Assembly: GCA_963839535.1 (NCBI GenBank)
Contig: CAWIVF010000005.1
Location: 62,001-126,000 of the forward strand
DNA from: RHKX01 sp963839535
Lineage (GTDB): Bacteria > Actinomycetota > Thermoleophilia > Solirubrobacterales > 70-9
Length of the DNA stretch: 64,000 nucleotides
Direction: 5' to 3'
Position numbers and translations under genes: made by a program. Shown here piece after piece: positions 26,224 to 36,256 of the stretch (its first letter is position 1; each line of letters starts with the position of its first letter). The notes beneath the pieces were generated by a model. The model made no database searches. It was not told the DNA's origin and worked only from the letters and a program-made list of their open reading frames with translations.

Positions 26224-26666
26224 GTGGGATCAGAATATGACGGGGAGGGAGGCGTTTCGCGAGCTTCGAGGCCGGCGGCCTGCAGGGCGGCCGGGAGGTC
26301 GCGGCCCCACTCGAACCGGATCACCATGCCGTCGCGGAACGTCCACGTGTGCGCCTCCTCCTGGCGGATCTCCATCTCGCTGCCGCCGCGGTGAGAGCTG
26401 GCGCGGAACTCGATCGATGCGACGACCACGTCGCCGGTGCCGAAGACCTCGCGCACCTCGTGGTGCGTCGACTCGAACGACTCGGTGATGTTCTCGTAGG
26501 CCTGGCGTACGTCGGCGACACCCCGGCGGACGCCGCCCTCGACGGCGTAGGCGGGGTTGACGAACTCGACGTCCGGCGCGAGCAGCGGGATGAGCTGCTC
26601 GAGATCGTCGTCGAAGACGCCGTCCTCGTACATCCGGCGGACCAGCTCCGCATGGGTCTGCGCCAT
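26214..26666 (-). CDS. SnoaL/NTF2-like protein
   Basis: The 150-residue product has the cone-shaped NTF2-like pattern (MYEDGVFDDDLEQLIPLLAP DVEF, then VRQAYENITESFESTHHEVR, then AHTWTFRDGMVIRFEWGRD). Such proteins act as isomerases, hydrolases or binding proteins; the substrate is unknown. It follows the P450 at 26675 on the same strand with an 8-bp gap, so a shared substrate is possible. Its TAG stop is the TAG within the GTAGCTC of tRNA-Arg, so the gene and the tRNA overlap by ten bases. Confidence 0.72.
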   Translation of the reverse strand: MAQTHAELVRRMYEDGVFDDDLEQLIPLLAPDVEFVNPAYAVEGGVRRGVADVRQAYENITESFESTHHEVREVFGTGDVVVASIEFRASSHRGGSEMEIRQEEAHTWTFRDGMVIRFEWGRDLPAALQAAGLEARETPPSPSYSDPTPP

Positions 26667-26674
26667 GCGCGGCC

Positions 26675-27952
26675 TCAGGCTTGGAGGCGGACCGGCAGGG
26701 ACTTGAGCTGGTTGACGAACTGGGTCGCTGCGTGTCGCGGCGGGCCGTCGAGCTCGATGCGCGGGTAGCGCGCCAGCGTCTCCTCGATCAGGATCTTCAG
26801 CTCGAGCCGGGCGAGCGCCGTGCCCAGGCAGTAGTGCCTGCCGCCGGCTCCGAAGGCCTGGTGCTCGGGGTTGCGCGTGACGTCGAAGCGGTCGGGGTCC
26901 TCGTAGCGGGTCTCGTCCCGGTTCGAGGAGACGTACCAGAGCACGACCTTCTCGCCCTCCTTGATCAGGCGCCCGTTCAGCTCGACGTCGCGGGTCGCGG
27001 TGCGGCGGAAGTGGGCGAACGCGGGGAACATCCGCAGGGCCTCCTCGACCGCGGAGGGGACGAGCGACGGGTCGTCGAGGAGCTGCTGCTTCTGCGTCGG
27101 GTCCTCGATCAGGGCGCGCATCGCGCTGCAGTAGGTCGCCTTCGTGCTGTCGTTGCCGGCGGCGACCAGGAGGAAGAAGCCCATCACGATCTCGTGCTCC
27201 TCGAGCTTCTCGCCGTCGAGATCGGCATGGACGAGGACGCTGGTCAGGTCATCGGTCGGCCGCTCGCGCCGCTCGGCGATCAGCTTCGCGCAGCGCTCGA
27301 ACATCTCAGGGACGTCGCGCTCCATCACGGCGGTGACTCCCTCGGGGTTGATGTCCTCGTCGTTGGCGGCCAGGATCGAGTTCATCAGCCGCGCCCAGAT
27401 CTCGTCCTCGCCCTCGGGGATCCCCATGAAGCTGCCGATCACCCGCGAGACGACCGGCTGGGCCACGTCGGTGACCAGGTCGCACGTCTCCCGGCCCTCG
27501 AGTTGGTCGAGGACGTCCTTGGTGATCGCCCGGATCTGATCCTCGTGCTCGGCGATCCGCCTGGGGGTGAACCCGCGCTGGAAGAGCTGCTTCAGCCGGT
27601 CGTGCTTGGGCGGGTCCATGCCGATGAACATCGCCTGGGTCAGCTCGAGCGGGAGGATCGCGTTGGTCAGCGCCGTGATCCCGAAGGCCGAGGAGTAGGT
27701 CTGCCAGTCGCGGCTGACCTCGTGCACGTCGTCGGCGGTGGTCACCGACCAGAAGCCCGCCTCGTCGGGGTACTCGGTGATCTTCGGCGACCAGTGCACC
27801 GGGCACTCCGCGCGCATCCGCTTGAAGATCTCCTGCGGCGGGCCGTCCTCCCAGTGCTCGAGGTCGGACAGGAGGAGCCCGTCGAGGGGCGCCTCCCCGG
27901 CCGCACCATTGCCGGCGACGTCGGTACCCGGATGCGCTTGCTGCTCGGACAT
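26675..27952 (-). CDS. Cytochrome P450
   Basis: The intact product of 425 residues from ATG 27952, preceded by AAGGAG with an 8-nt spacing; the upstream GTG at 27961 sits too close to that site. The I-helix is LLVAAGNDSTKATYCSAM, ExxR is AVEEALRMFPAF, and the heme loop is AFGAGGRHYCLGTALARLE. The sequence style (VSSNRDETRYEDPDRFDVTR) recalls steroid/terpenoid-type actinobacterial CYPs such as the CYP125/142/124 group; this is an impression, not an assignment. It is linked to the SnoaL-like gene downstream. Confidence 0.9.
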   Translation of the reverse strand: MSEQQAHPGTDVAGNGAAGEAPLDGLLLSDLEHWEDGPPQEIFKRMRAECPVHWSPKITEYPDEAGFWSVTTADDVHEVSRDWQTYSSAFGITALTNAILPLELTQAMFIGMDPPKHDRLKQLFQRGFTPRRIAEHEDQIRAITKDVLDQLEGRETCDLVTDVAQPVVSRVIGSFMGIPEGEDEIWARLMNSILAANDEDINPEGVTAVMERDVPEMFERCAKLIAERRERPTDDLTSVLVHADLDGEKLEEHEIVMGFFLLVAAGNDSTKATYCSAMRALIEDPTQKQQLLDDPSLVPSAVEEALRMFPAFAHFRRTATRDVELNGRLIKEGEKVVLWYVSSNRDETRYEDPDRFDVTRNPEHQAFGAGGRHYCLGTALARLELKILIEETLARYPRIELDGPPRHAATQFVNQLKSLPVRLQA

Positions 27953-28033
27953 GCTCTCCACTCCTTAGCTCCCCGTCAGAGGCGCAGCCTACGCCTCCGC
28001 CCTCGACCGCGACGGACAACCCGCCGCTTCGCC

Positions 28034-29278
28034 ATGCTCCCCCGGGTGAGCGATTCGCGCATCGACGAGGACATCGAGGCGCTCTGCGCCTTCTCCGCGA
28101 GGCTGGCCGGCACCGATGCCGAGCGACGGGCCTGCAACCACGTGGCCTCCCGCCTCCGCGAGCAGGGGCGCGACGCCGCGACCGAGCCGACCTACGTGCA
28201 GCCGCAATGGGCCGTCGTCCACCTGATCCACTGCGCCGTCGCGGCGTTCGGGAGCATGATCGCCGCGGTCGTCCCGGCGCTCGGGTTCGCGCTGGTCCTG
28301 CTCGCGGCCGCATCCGCCTACCTGGACCTGAACGGCCGCTTCTACCTCCTGCGCCGGATTCCGTTCCGCCGGGCCTCCCAGAACGTGATCGCGAGGGATC
28401 CGGCGGCCGGAGCGCGCGTCGTCCTTTGCGCGAACGTCGACGCCCCCCGGACCGGCGTCGCCTACACCGGCCTGCTCAACCGGATCGGCGACGCCGCCGG
28501 CCGCCGCCTGCCGCTCGTCGCCTCCCCGACGCGAATCTGGTTCTGGTCGATCGCCCTGCTGCTGCCTCCCCTGGGGGCGCGGATGGCCGGCCTCGACGAA
28601 GTCTGGCTCGCCTCACTGCAGCTCCCCCAGACACTGATCCTGATCGTCGCCGTCTTCCTGCTCGGCGAGATCGCCCTCTCCCCCGCCTCGCCCGGCGCCA
28701 ACGCCAACGCCTCGGGCGTCGCCGCCGTGCTCGACGCGATCAGGCGGCTCGAGGCCGATCCGCCGGCGTCGCTCGCGGTGGACGCGCTCCTCTGCGGCGC
28801 CGGGGAGACGACGATGGAGGGCATGCGCAACCACCTGCGCCGCCACCGCCGCGAGATCGACCGCGAGTCGACCTGGTTCGTCTCGCTCGAGTCGGTCGGT
28901 CGCGGGGACCCGCGCTGGGCGGTCTCGCAGGGACCGGCGATCAGCCTGCCGATGGACCCGGAGCTGGCCGGGATCTGCGCGGCGCTCGCCGAGGGGACCG
29001 GCGCCGAGCCGATGCGCGACGGCCGCACCAGCGCGGCCTTCGTCGCCCGCGCGAACGGCTACCGCGGCCTGGCGATCACCTGCCGCGAGCCCGACCGCGC
29101 CCTGCCCGAGCACCACCACACCCCCGCCGACACCCCGGACCGCGTGAACCCCGCCGCCGTCGCGTCGGCAAGCGCTCTGGCGGTCGACGTGATCAGGGTC
29201 CTGGACCGCGAGCTCTCCCGCCGCAGAGCGCCCGCTCGCGAGGCCGGCTCCGAGCCGGCCGTCGCAACCCCCGCCTAA
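28034..29278 (+). CDS. Membrane protein with degenerate M28 peptidase domain
   Basis: About 414 residues. It has the M28 aminopeptidase layout with two to four inserted membrane helices (around residues 55-95, 170-190 and 195-215). Several usual metal ligands look altered: ANVDA at 133-137 where AHxD is typical, GANANASG at 221-228 where the Asp of GANDNASG is replaced by Ala224, and GAGETTMEGM in the Glu-Glu region. The late EHHHTPADTPD is kept. I expect a non-peptidase role or altered metal use. The start could also be GTG 28046. Its stop overlaps the convergent PhoX-like gene by four bases. Confidence 0.65.
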   Translation: MLPRVSDSRIDEDIEALCAFSARLAGTDAERRACNHVASRLREQGRDAATEPTYVQPQWAVVHLIHCAVAAFGSMIAAVVPALGFALVLLAAASAYLDLNGRFYLLRRIPFRRASQNVIARDPAAGARVVLCANVDAPRTGVAYTGLLNRIGDAAGRRLPLVASPTRIWFWSIALLLPPLGARMAGLDEVWLASLQLPQTLILIVAVFLLGEIALSPASPGANANASGVAAVLDAIRRLEADPPASLAVDALLCGAGETTMEGMRNHLRRHRREIDRESTWFVSLESVGRGDPRWAVSQGPAISLPMDPELAGICAALAEGTGAEPMRDGRTSAAFVARANGYRGLAITCREPDRALPEHHHTPADTPDRVNPAAVASASALAVDVIRVLDRELSRRRAPAREAGSEPAVATPA

Positions 29279-30919
29279 GAGCTGATCGTCACCTTGCGGG
29301 TGAGGGTGCTCTCGTTGCCCGCCCCGTCGACGACGGAGACGAGCAGGCGGGACGAGACGTCGCCCTTCGCATCCTTGAGGAGTCGCTTCGCGCGCCCCCG
29401 TGGCGCCGGCAGCCGGACCTCGACCTGGCCCCCACCCGCCTCGACGATCGCCTCGCCGCGAGAGAGCAGGACGCTGCGTGGACGGTCGGTGCTGCCGCCC
29501 TTGCCGGGGTCCTTGGCGAGGTCGAGGCTGTGCTGCTTGACCGCGATCTTCCCCGCCTCGTTGGATCGAACCTTGACGGTGAAGCCGTGGTCCAGGAAGC
29601 GGCTGCGGGAGATCTTCTTGCGCGATCGCAGGTTGATGTTCGGGTCCTTCTTGTCAGCACCAGGGTTGAGCGGGCCCTTGGGGCGAACCTCGCCGGCCGG
29701 CGGCCCATACTTGAGAGCCTCCGGGTTGCCGCCCTTGGGCAGACGGAACGGGCCCGTGATCTCGTAGACGGCGCCCGGCCCTCCCGGACTCGCCGGGGGC
29801 GCGAACGCCCGCTGCGAGGTGCAGTACATGCGCTTGCCGGAGGGGTCGAAGACGACGCCGCAGACCTCCGAGCTCTCGTGGTCGGGCCCGACGAAGCGCA
29901 GCAGCGGGGAGACCTCGCGATCGGAGGTGATCAGGCCGATCTCCATGTTCCCGCCGTCCTCGCAGACGAGCACGTCGCCGACCGCGGTGACGGTGACGTT
30001 GTCGACCGCGTCGAGCGAGGAGTCCAGGGCGAGCTGGCGGTCGAAGAGCTTCTCGATCCGCTTCTTGCGGGCGTCGTAGGCCCAGACGACCTTGTCGGCC
30101 TTCGTCGTGAAGTAGACGACGCCGTCGTGGTACCAGATGCCCTCACCGTTGTTGAAGGGGGTCATCTCGGGGACCTGCTGGCGGGTCGGCTTGCCGGTCT
30201 TCGCCGTCGTCGGATCGGGGACCTTCTTCCAGCGCACCCGGCCGTTTCCGCCGACGACCGCAACCTCGAGCTCGCCCTTGTCCAGGTCCGGATAGTTCCT
30301 CGGGGTGAAGCGATAGAACCCGGCGTTGCTGTTGTCCTCGGTCAGGTAGAGCTGCCCTGCCACCGGGTCGACGGTCACCGCCTCGTGCTTGAAGACGCCC
30401 AGGGCGGGCCGCGGCTCAGCCTCCAGCTTTCCGGCTGGGTCGCATTCCCAGACCATCCCGTCGTCGCTCTCCTCGCCGGACAGCCACGTGCCCCATTGGG
30501 TTGGGCCGCCGGCGCAGTTGACGTTCGTGTCGGCGAGGATGCGGTAGGCGTCCTTGATCCCACCGTCGCGGCCGAACCTGATCGCCGACGCCCCCGATCC
30601 GGTCTGCGGCAGGGACTCGGAGTTCGTCGTCAGGATCCAGCCCCCGTCCTTCGGTGCGGAAGGTCGCCTGGCCGTCGGGGAAGATCGGGTAGACGTAGGT
30701 CGTGCCTTCGACCGGGGTGAGACCCCTCGCGACCATGCGCGAGCTGAAGCCCGGCGGCAGCATCAGGCCGTTCGCGTCAGGCGGCTGCAGCGCCCCGTAG
30801 GGCGACTCGCCGGCGCGGGCGGGAGCGGCGAGAGCCTCTCGCAGCCAGGCCGGGCCGAAGGTGATCGCGGCAGCCGCCGCCGCGCTGGACTGGAAGAGCT
30901 CGCGTCTGCTGACCGTCAT
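29275..30919 (-). CDS. Tat-exported PhoX-like (DUF839) protein, frame-broken
   Basis: A twin-arginine signal (SRRELFQSSAAAAAAITFG) begins at ATG 30919. The body carries DUF839/PhoX-type propeller motifs: NCAGGPTQWGTWLSGEES, FKHEAVTVDPVAGQLYLTED, GFYRFTP and NVTVTAVGDVLVCEDGG. PhoX enzymes are Ca/Fe phosphatases, but many DUF839 proteins have unknown activity. The frame breaks near 30655. The last ~130 residues are a basic beta domain (FTVKVRSNEAGKIAVKQHSL, LLVSVVDGAGNESTLTRK) resembling C-terminal domains of other exported proteins in the window. Restored length is about 547 residues. Confidence 0.75.
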
Positions 30920-30970
30920 GGCGGCGATTCAACCACGGAACGACGCCGTCCATGTTGCAGTCCGGTGAAC

Positions 30971-32510
30971 TCAGACCGGTGTGACCGGGTTGTGGCGCTC
31001 GGTGAAGCGGCGGTCCTTGCCCTCCGCCTGCGCGTAGCGGCGGACGAGCTCGGCTCGCAGGTCGTCGGGCTCGATGACCGCGTCGATCACCAGCTCGGAG
31101 GCGAGGTGGAGGATGTCGACGCCGGCCGCGTACTCCTCGCGCTTGGCGGCGACGAACTCGGCGCGCTCGTCCTCGTCCTCGATCGCCTGGATCTGGTTGA
31201 GGTAGACGGCGTTGACGGCGGCCTCGGGCCCCATCACCGCGACCTGCGCACCCGGGCAGCGCGATGCACGCGTCGGGCTCGAAGGCGGGCCCGGCCATCG
31301 CGTAGAGCCCGGCGCCGTAGGCCTTGCGCACGATCACCGAGAGCTTCGGCACCGTCGCCGAGCTCATCGCGCTGATCATCTTGGCCCCGTGGCGGATGAT
31401 GCCCTGGCGCTCGACCGACTTGCCGATCATGAAGCCGGGCACGTCGGCGAGGAAGAGCAGCGGCACGTTGAACGCGTTGCAGGTGCTGATGAAGCGGGCG
31501 GCCTTGTCGGCGGAGTCGACGAAGAGCACGCCGCCCTTCTGCTTCGGCTGGTTCGCGACGACCCCGACCGCCCGGCCCTCGAGCCGCGCGTAGCCGACCA
31601 CGAGCTCCTTCGCCCAGCGGGCCTGCACCTCGAGGAACGAGCCCTCGTCGCAGACCCCGTCGATCAGGTCGCGGATGTCGAACGGCGTCTTCTCGTCGGC
31701 GGGGACGACCTCGGAGGGGCGCTTGGCGGGGTTCGGCTCACCGGGAGCCGCCGCGGGAGGGTCCTCGCGGAAGTTGGTCGGCATGAACGCGAGGTAATCG
31801 CGGGCGAGCTCGATCGCGGCCTCGTCGGTGTCCGCCAGGAAGTGCCCGCAACCCGAGACGCCGGTGTGCATCCGCGCCCCGCCCATCTCCTCGAGCGTCA
31901 CGTCCTCGCCGATCACCACCTGTGCCATCCGCGGCGAACCGAGGTACATCGAGGCGTTCCCGTCGCGCATGATCACGACGTCGCAGAACGCGGGGATGTA
32001 GGCGCCGCCGGCGGCCGACGGCCCGAACAGGACGCAGACCTGCGGGACGCGACCCGACATGCGCACCTCGTTGTGGAAGATCCGCCCGGCGCCGCGGCGG
32101 CCGGGGAACATCTGGACCTGATCGGTGATCCGTGCCCCCGCCGAGTCGACGAGGTAGATCATCGGCAACTCGAGGCTGAGCGCGCGCTCCTGGATCCGGA
32201 TGATCTTCTCGACGGTCTTGGCCCCCCAGGATCCGGCCTTGACCGTCGGGTCGTTCGCCATCAGGGCGACCCGGCGACCGCCGATCGAGCCGAGGCCGGT
32301 GACGACGCCGTCGGCACCGAGGCCCTCGGCGTCCCAGTTGGCGAGCAGCGCCTCCTCGGAGAAGCTGCCGGGATCGAGAAGCCGCTCGACCCGCTCGCGG
32401 ACCGGCAGCTTGCCCTGCTCGGCCGTCTTGTCGTGGTGCCGCTCGGGACCACCGGCCAGCGCGGCGGCCGTCGCCTGCTCCAGCGGCGTCGTATCGCGGG
32501 TCTCGCTCAC
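30971..32510 (-). CDS. Acyl-CoA carboxylase beta subunit (propionyl-CoA type), frame-broken
   Basis: The carboxyltransferase subunit that moves CO2 from carboxybiotin to propionyl- or a related acyl-CoA. The N-terminal half has IYLVDSAGARITDQVQMFPG and FGPSAAGGAYIPAFCDVVIM; the C-terminal half has VDSADKAARFISTCNAFNVP, LADVPGFMIGKSVERQGIIR and KAYGAGLYAMAG. One extra G near 31250 breaks the frame at ALPG; the neighbouring frame continues AQVAVMGPEAAVNAVY and ends at 30971. Full length is about 512 residues. It overlaps the DivIVA-like gene by four bases. The biotin subunit is not in the window. Confidence 0.88.
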
Positions 32511-33421
32511 AGGTAGTCGGCCAGGTTGGACTCGTCGGTCGTGGGCTCGTTCCCCGCGCGGATGCTGCGGCGGCGGCGCTCCCGCTCCTCGTCGTCCATC
32601 TCGTCGTCGTCGTAAGGCGGGTACTCGGACTCGTCGGCCTCCTCCGTCGCCTCGGCTGTCGGCGCAGTTGCCTCGGGCTCGACGGCCAGCACCTCGGTGC
32701 CGGCCTCCTCGGCGGCCGGCGGGTCGGCGGGCGGTGGGGGAACGCTCGCCGCCGGGGGACCGGCGGACCGGCTCGGCGGTCGGTTCGATGCGGTGGCCGC
32801 GAGGGATTCCGGTAGGTCCAGGTCCTCGGAGGCGGGCCCGTCGATGGTCTTCCGCAGATCGCCGGCCACCCGCTCGAGGGCGTCCTTGACCTCGTCCCGC
32901 TTGCGCACGAGCGCGGCGATCTCCTGCTCGACCCCGCGGGTCCGCTCGGCGGCCTCGGCAATTGCTCGCTGCAGCCGCGCCTCCGCCTCGCGAATCGTCG
33001 CCTTGGCCTGCTCGTCCGCCTGCTTGCGGGTGGCGGCTGCCTCCGTCTCGGCGGTCTCGGTGACCGTGCGCGCGTGCTCGTCGGCCGCGGCTCGCGTCTC
33101 GCTCGAGTACGCGTCGGCGGACCTCCGCTGTTCCGCGGTGTCCCTCTCGGCCTCCGCTCGCAGGCGGTCGGCCTCGGCCTGAGCCTCGGCGGTGATCCTG
33201 TCGGCGCTCTCCTGCGCGGCGCTGAGGATCGTGCCGGTGCGCTCGCCGACCCGCTCCATCTCCCGCTGCACCAGCATCGCCCGGGCCTGATCGCCGCCGC
33301 CCGTCTCGAGCCAGTCGGCCAGCTCGTTCAGGTACGCGGAGACCGCCCTGGGGTCATAGCCGCCCCGCCGCTCCTGCGGGAACGTGGCCCTCCTCAGCTG
33401 GTCGATGAAGTCGGTGGACAT
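32507..33421 (-). CDS. DivIVA-domain coiled-coil protein
   Basis: The intact 304-residue product. The N-terminal module DFIDQLRRATFPQERRGGYD PRAVSAYLNELADWL resembles the membrane-binding DivIVA head. A long Ala/Glu/Arg coiled coil follows (residues ~50-195), then a Pro/Glu-rich acidic tail ending DESNLADYL. DivIVA-like proteins mark cell poles and septa. A GAGGAGG site precedes ATG 33421. Coupling to the carboxylase subunit by ATGA overlap recalls actinobacterial links between polar growth and acyl-CoA carboxylases (inference). Confidence 0.75.
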   Translation of the reverse strand: MSTDFIDQLRRATFPQERRGGYDPRAVSAYLNELADWLETGGGDQARAMLVQREMERVGERTGTILSAAQESADRITAEAQAEADRLRAEAERDTAEQRRSADAYSSETRAAADEHARTVTETAETEAAATRKQADEQAKATIREAEARLQRAIAEAAERTRGVEQEIAALVRKRDEVKDALERVAGDLRKTIDGPASEDLDLPESLAATASNRPPSRSAGPPAASVPPPPADPPAAEEAGTEVLAVEPEATAPTAEATEEADESEYPPYDDDEMDDEERERRRRSIRAGNEPTTDESNLADYL

Positions 33422-33430
33422 GGCGCCTCC

Positions 33431-34315
33431 TCAGAGGCCGAGTTCGCTCGGGACCGGCTTGTCTCCAGAGTAGTCGTAGAAACCCTTCCCGGACTTGCGG
33501 CCGTACCAGCCGGCGGCGACCATCTTGCGCAGCGTCGGCGGGGCGGCGAAGCGGCGCTCCCGGTACTCGTCGAACATCACGTTGCCGATCGAGACGAGCG
33601 TGTCGAGGCCGACGAAATCGGCCAGGGTGAGCGGCCCCATCGGGTGGTTGGCGCCCGCCTTCATGGCGACGTCGATCTCGTCGATCGAGCCGACGCCCTC
33701 CTCGTAGGCGCGGATCGCGTCCAGCATGTAGGGGACGAGCAGCCGGTTGACGATGAAGCCGGTCTTGTCCTTCGCGTGGACGACCGTCTTGCCGAGCTCG
33801 CGCCCGACCTCGAAGCCGACCTCGAGCGCCTCATCGGAGGTCGTGACCGTCTGCACCACCTCGAGCAGCGGCATGACCTGGGCCGGGTTGAAGAAGTGCA
33901 GGCCGAGGAAGCGGTCGGGGCGGGTCGTCGCCGCCGCCTGGTCGATCACCGCGAGCGACGAGGTGTTGGTGGCGAAGAACGCGTCCTCCTTGACGATCCC
34001 GTCGACCTCGCGCCACATCGCCAGCTTGCCCTCGAGGTCCTCGGTCATCGCCTCGATCACCAGGTCGCAGTCGGCCAGGTCGCCGTAGTCGGTGGTCCCG
34101 TTGATCCGGCCGCGGACGCCGTCGGCGTCGCCCTGCTCCATCTTGCCCTTCTCGACCGCGCGGCCGAGCTGCTTCTCGATCTTGCCGATCCCCTTCGCGA
34201 GGGTCTCGTCGTCGACCTCGCGGAGGACGACGTCCCAGCCCGCCTGGGCGCAGATCTGGGCGATCCCGTGGCCCATCAGGCCGCCGCCGACAATTCCTAC
34301 CTTGCTGATCGCCAT
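33431..34315 (-). CDS. hbd: 3-hydroxybutyryl-CoA dehydrogenase
   Basis: Oxidises (S)-3-hydroxyacyl-CoA with NAD(P). The intact 294-residue product has the Rossmann start KVGIVGGGLMGHGIAQICAQ, the catalytic region LGLHFFNPAQVMPLLEVV (His), and the KDKTGFIVNRLLVPYMLDAI and ANHPMGPLTLADFVGLDT helices of the dimerisation domain. It lies downstream of the HMG-CoA lyase group and upstream of the divIVA-like/carboxylase pair, all on the minus strand, which fits branched-chain and C4 acyl-CoA metabolism. Confidence 0.92.
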   Translation of the reverse strand: MAISKVGIVGGGLMGHGIAQICAQAGWDVVLREVDDETLAKGIGKIEKQLGRAVEKGKMEQGDADGVRGRINGTTDYGDLADCDLVIEAMTEDLEGKLAMWREVDGIVKEDAFFATNTSSLAVIDQAAATTRPDRFLGLHFFNPAQVMPLLEVVQTVTTSDEALEVGFEVGRELGKTVVHAKDKTGFIVNRLLVPYMLDAIRAYEEGVGSIDEIDVAMKAGANHPMGPLTLADFVGLDTLVSIGNVMFDEYRERRFAAPPTLRKMVAAGWYGRKSGKGFYDYSGDKPVPSELGL

Positions 34316-34389
34316 GGGTTCTCGAGGCCTTTCGTTCGGGGGGCCCGCGCTCGGCGGGCGAAGTGGGCCGCGGACCCTATCGCGGCGGC

Positions 34390-34791
34390 TCAGGCCTTCG
34401 GGGGCGTGAGGCCGAGGGCCTCGAAGCGCTCGCCCATCGCGGCGGCGAGGGCGTTCAGCCCGCTCATCGGCCTGACCATCACCTTCAGCTCGGCGATCAG
34501 CCCGTCATCGTCGAAGGAGAGCAGGTCGAGGCCATCGAGAGCCCGGCCGCCGACCTCGGCCTTGAAGATCAGGGTGGCCACGCGCGCGTCGGGATCCTCG
34601 AGCCGGTGGACGTAGGAGAAGTTCTCGAAGACCTTCATCGCGCCCTCGGTGAGGATCGTGCCCACGACGTCCCGCCCCTCATAGGCGGAGAAGACGACCG
34701 GGCTGAAGAACCGCACGTCGGGGGCGAGCGACTCCCGCACACCCTCGGCGCTGCGGGCGTGCACGGCTTGGACGAAGCGGTCGTGGAGCAT
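34390..34791 (-). CDS. SnoaL/NTF2-like protein
   Basis: A 133-residue NTF2-like fold (FVQAVHARSAEGVRESLAPD, then SAYEGRDVVGTILTEGAM, then LDLLSFDDDGLIAELKVMVR). The function is unknown. The start ATG overlaps the TGA of the DUF1697 gene by one base, so it is the last gene of the SDR-thioesterase-HMG-CoA lyase-DUF1697 series. The 74-bp gap to hbd contains a GCCCGC/GCGGGC hairpin that could end this unit. Confidence 0.65.
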   Translation of the reverse strand: MLHDRFVQAVHARSAEGVRESLAPDVRFFSPVVFSAYEGRDVVGTILTEGAMKVFENFSYVHRLEDPDARVATLIFKAEVGGRALDGLDLLSFDDDGLIAELKVMVRPMSGLNALAAAMGERFEALGLTPPKA

Positions 34792-35331
34792 CAGCCGAGG
34801 AACCTAGCGGCGATCTGCTCGATCGTGCCCATCGTCCGCATCGTCCAGGCTCCGGTCAGCCCCTCGAGGGTCTTGAGGTCGAGGTCCGAATCGCTGATCC
34901 CGCCGCTCGGCAGCCAGAGGAGCTCGCGCTTGCCGAAGGCCAGCCGGTCCTCCTCCGTCGCCAGCGCGAGTGCCTTCTCGCGGACCGCCTTCGAGGGCTT
35001 CGCGGCGAGGAGCGCGACCTGGAGCTTGCCCTTCGACGCCGAGACCTCGGCCTCGGTCGAACGGCTCGCTCGAGGCGATCTCGCGCAGCTCCTTCGCCGA
35101 GCGGATGAACGTGGGGACCGCGTAGCCGAGGCCCTTCTCGAGCCCCTCCTCGATCCGCCCCTGCAGCTTCGCCTCGGGCTCCCCGGCCGAGTCGAAGACG
35201 ACGTTGCCGCTCGCCCGGAACGTGGCCACGGACTCGAAGCCGAGCCGCTCGAACTGCGCCCTCAGATCGTCGTTGGTGATCCGCCGCCCGCCCAGGTTCA
35301 TGCCGCGCAGGAAGGCGGCGTGCAGGGCCAC
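34791..35331 (-). CDS. DUF1697 protein, frame-broken
   Basis: The GTG start at 35331 gives the family opening ALHAAFLRGMNLGGRRITND and FESVATFRASGNVVFDSAGE. The frame breaks near 35060, where TCGAC is followed by one extra C. The neighbouring frame continues EAEVSASKGKLQVALLAAKP and RELLWLPSGGISDSDL, ending at 34791. Restored length is about 179 residues. The biochemical role of DUF1697 is not established. It is translationally linked on both sides. Confidence 0.75.
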
Positions 35332-35333
35332 GC

Positions 35334-36255
35334 TCAGCCCCGGTGCCAGTCGATCGGGCCGGCGGTGAGCAGGTGGGAGCCGAGCGGCCGGCCGAGAACC
35401 TCCTGGGCGGCCCGCGAGGCGTTCAGGAGGCCCTCGAGGTCGACTCCCGTCGCGACCCCCATCTCGTGCAGCATCGAGACGACGTCCTCGGTGGAGACGT
35501 TGCCGGTCGATCCGGCCGGGACCGGACAGCCGCCGAGCTCGCCGAAGCTCGACTCGAAGGAGTCGATGCCCTCGCCGAGCGCGGCCAGGACATTCGCGAG
35601 CCCCTGGCCGCGGGTGTTGTGGAAGTGCGCCGTCAGCTCGACCGACCCGAGCCGCTCGCGGGCCTCGGCATAGAAACCGGAGACCTGCCGCGGGTTCGCC
35701 ATCCCGGTGGTGTCGCCGAAGCCGACCTCCTCGCAGCCGGCCGCGGCCAGCCGCTCGGCGAGCTCCAGCACGCGGTCGACCGGGACCTCGCCCTCGTAGG
35801 GGCAGCCGAAGCTCGTTGCGATCACCCCCTCGCAGCGGAGGCCCTCCTCCCGCGCGGTCGCCAGCACCCGCTCGAGGCCGGCGAGGGAATCGGCGATCGA
35901 GCGGTTCACGTTCTTGCGGTTGTGGGTCTCCGAGGCCGAGAGGAAGACGCTGATCTCGTTGAAGCGATCCCGCGCGGCCAGTGCGTTCTCGAGCCCGCGC
36001 TCGTTCGGGATCAGCACCGAGAAGGCGACGTCATCGGGGCGATCCACCGCGGCGAGGACCTCGGCGCCGTCGGCGAGCTGCGGGATCACGTCGGCGCGGA
36101 CGAAGGACGTGACCTCGATCCGTTTGAGGCCCGCTGCAATGAGGAGTTCGGATCAGGCGGACCTTCTGGTCCGTCGGGATGACCTCGGGCTCGTTCTGGA
36201 AGCCGTCGCGGGGGCCGACCTCCCTGATCCTGACCTCGTCCGGATAGGCGGCCAC
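35334..36255 (-). CDS. mvaB: Hydroxymethylglutaryl-CoA lyase, frame-broken
   Basis: Splits HMG-CoA into acetyl-CoA and acetoacetate, the last step of leucine breakdown. GTG 36255 gives EVRIREVGPRDGFQNEP, the start of the HMGL-like TIM barrel. One extra C inside a TCGA near 36148 breaks the frame; the next frame runs IELLIAAGLKRIEVTSFVRA, then ATSFGCPYEGEVP, VGFGDTTGMANP, ELTAHFHNTRGQG and the catalytic loop GGCPVPAGSTGNVSTEDVV. About 306 residues when restored. It sits between a thioesterase and a DUF1697 gene with gaps of 1-2 bp. Confidence 0.88.
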
Positions 36256-36256
36256 G

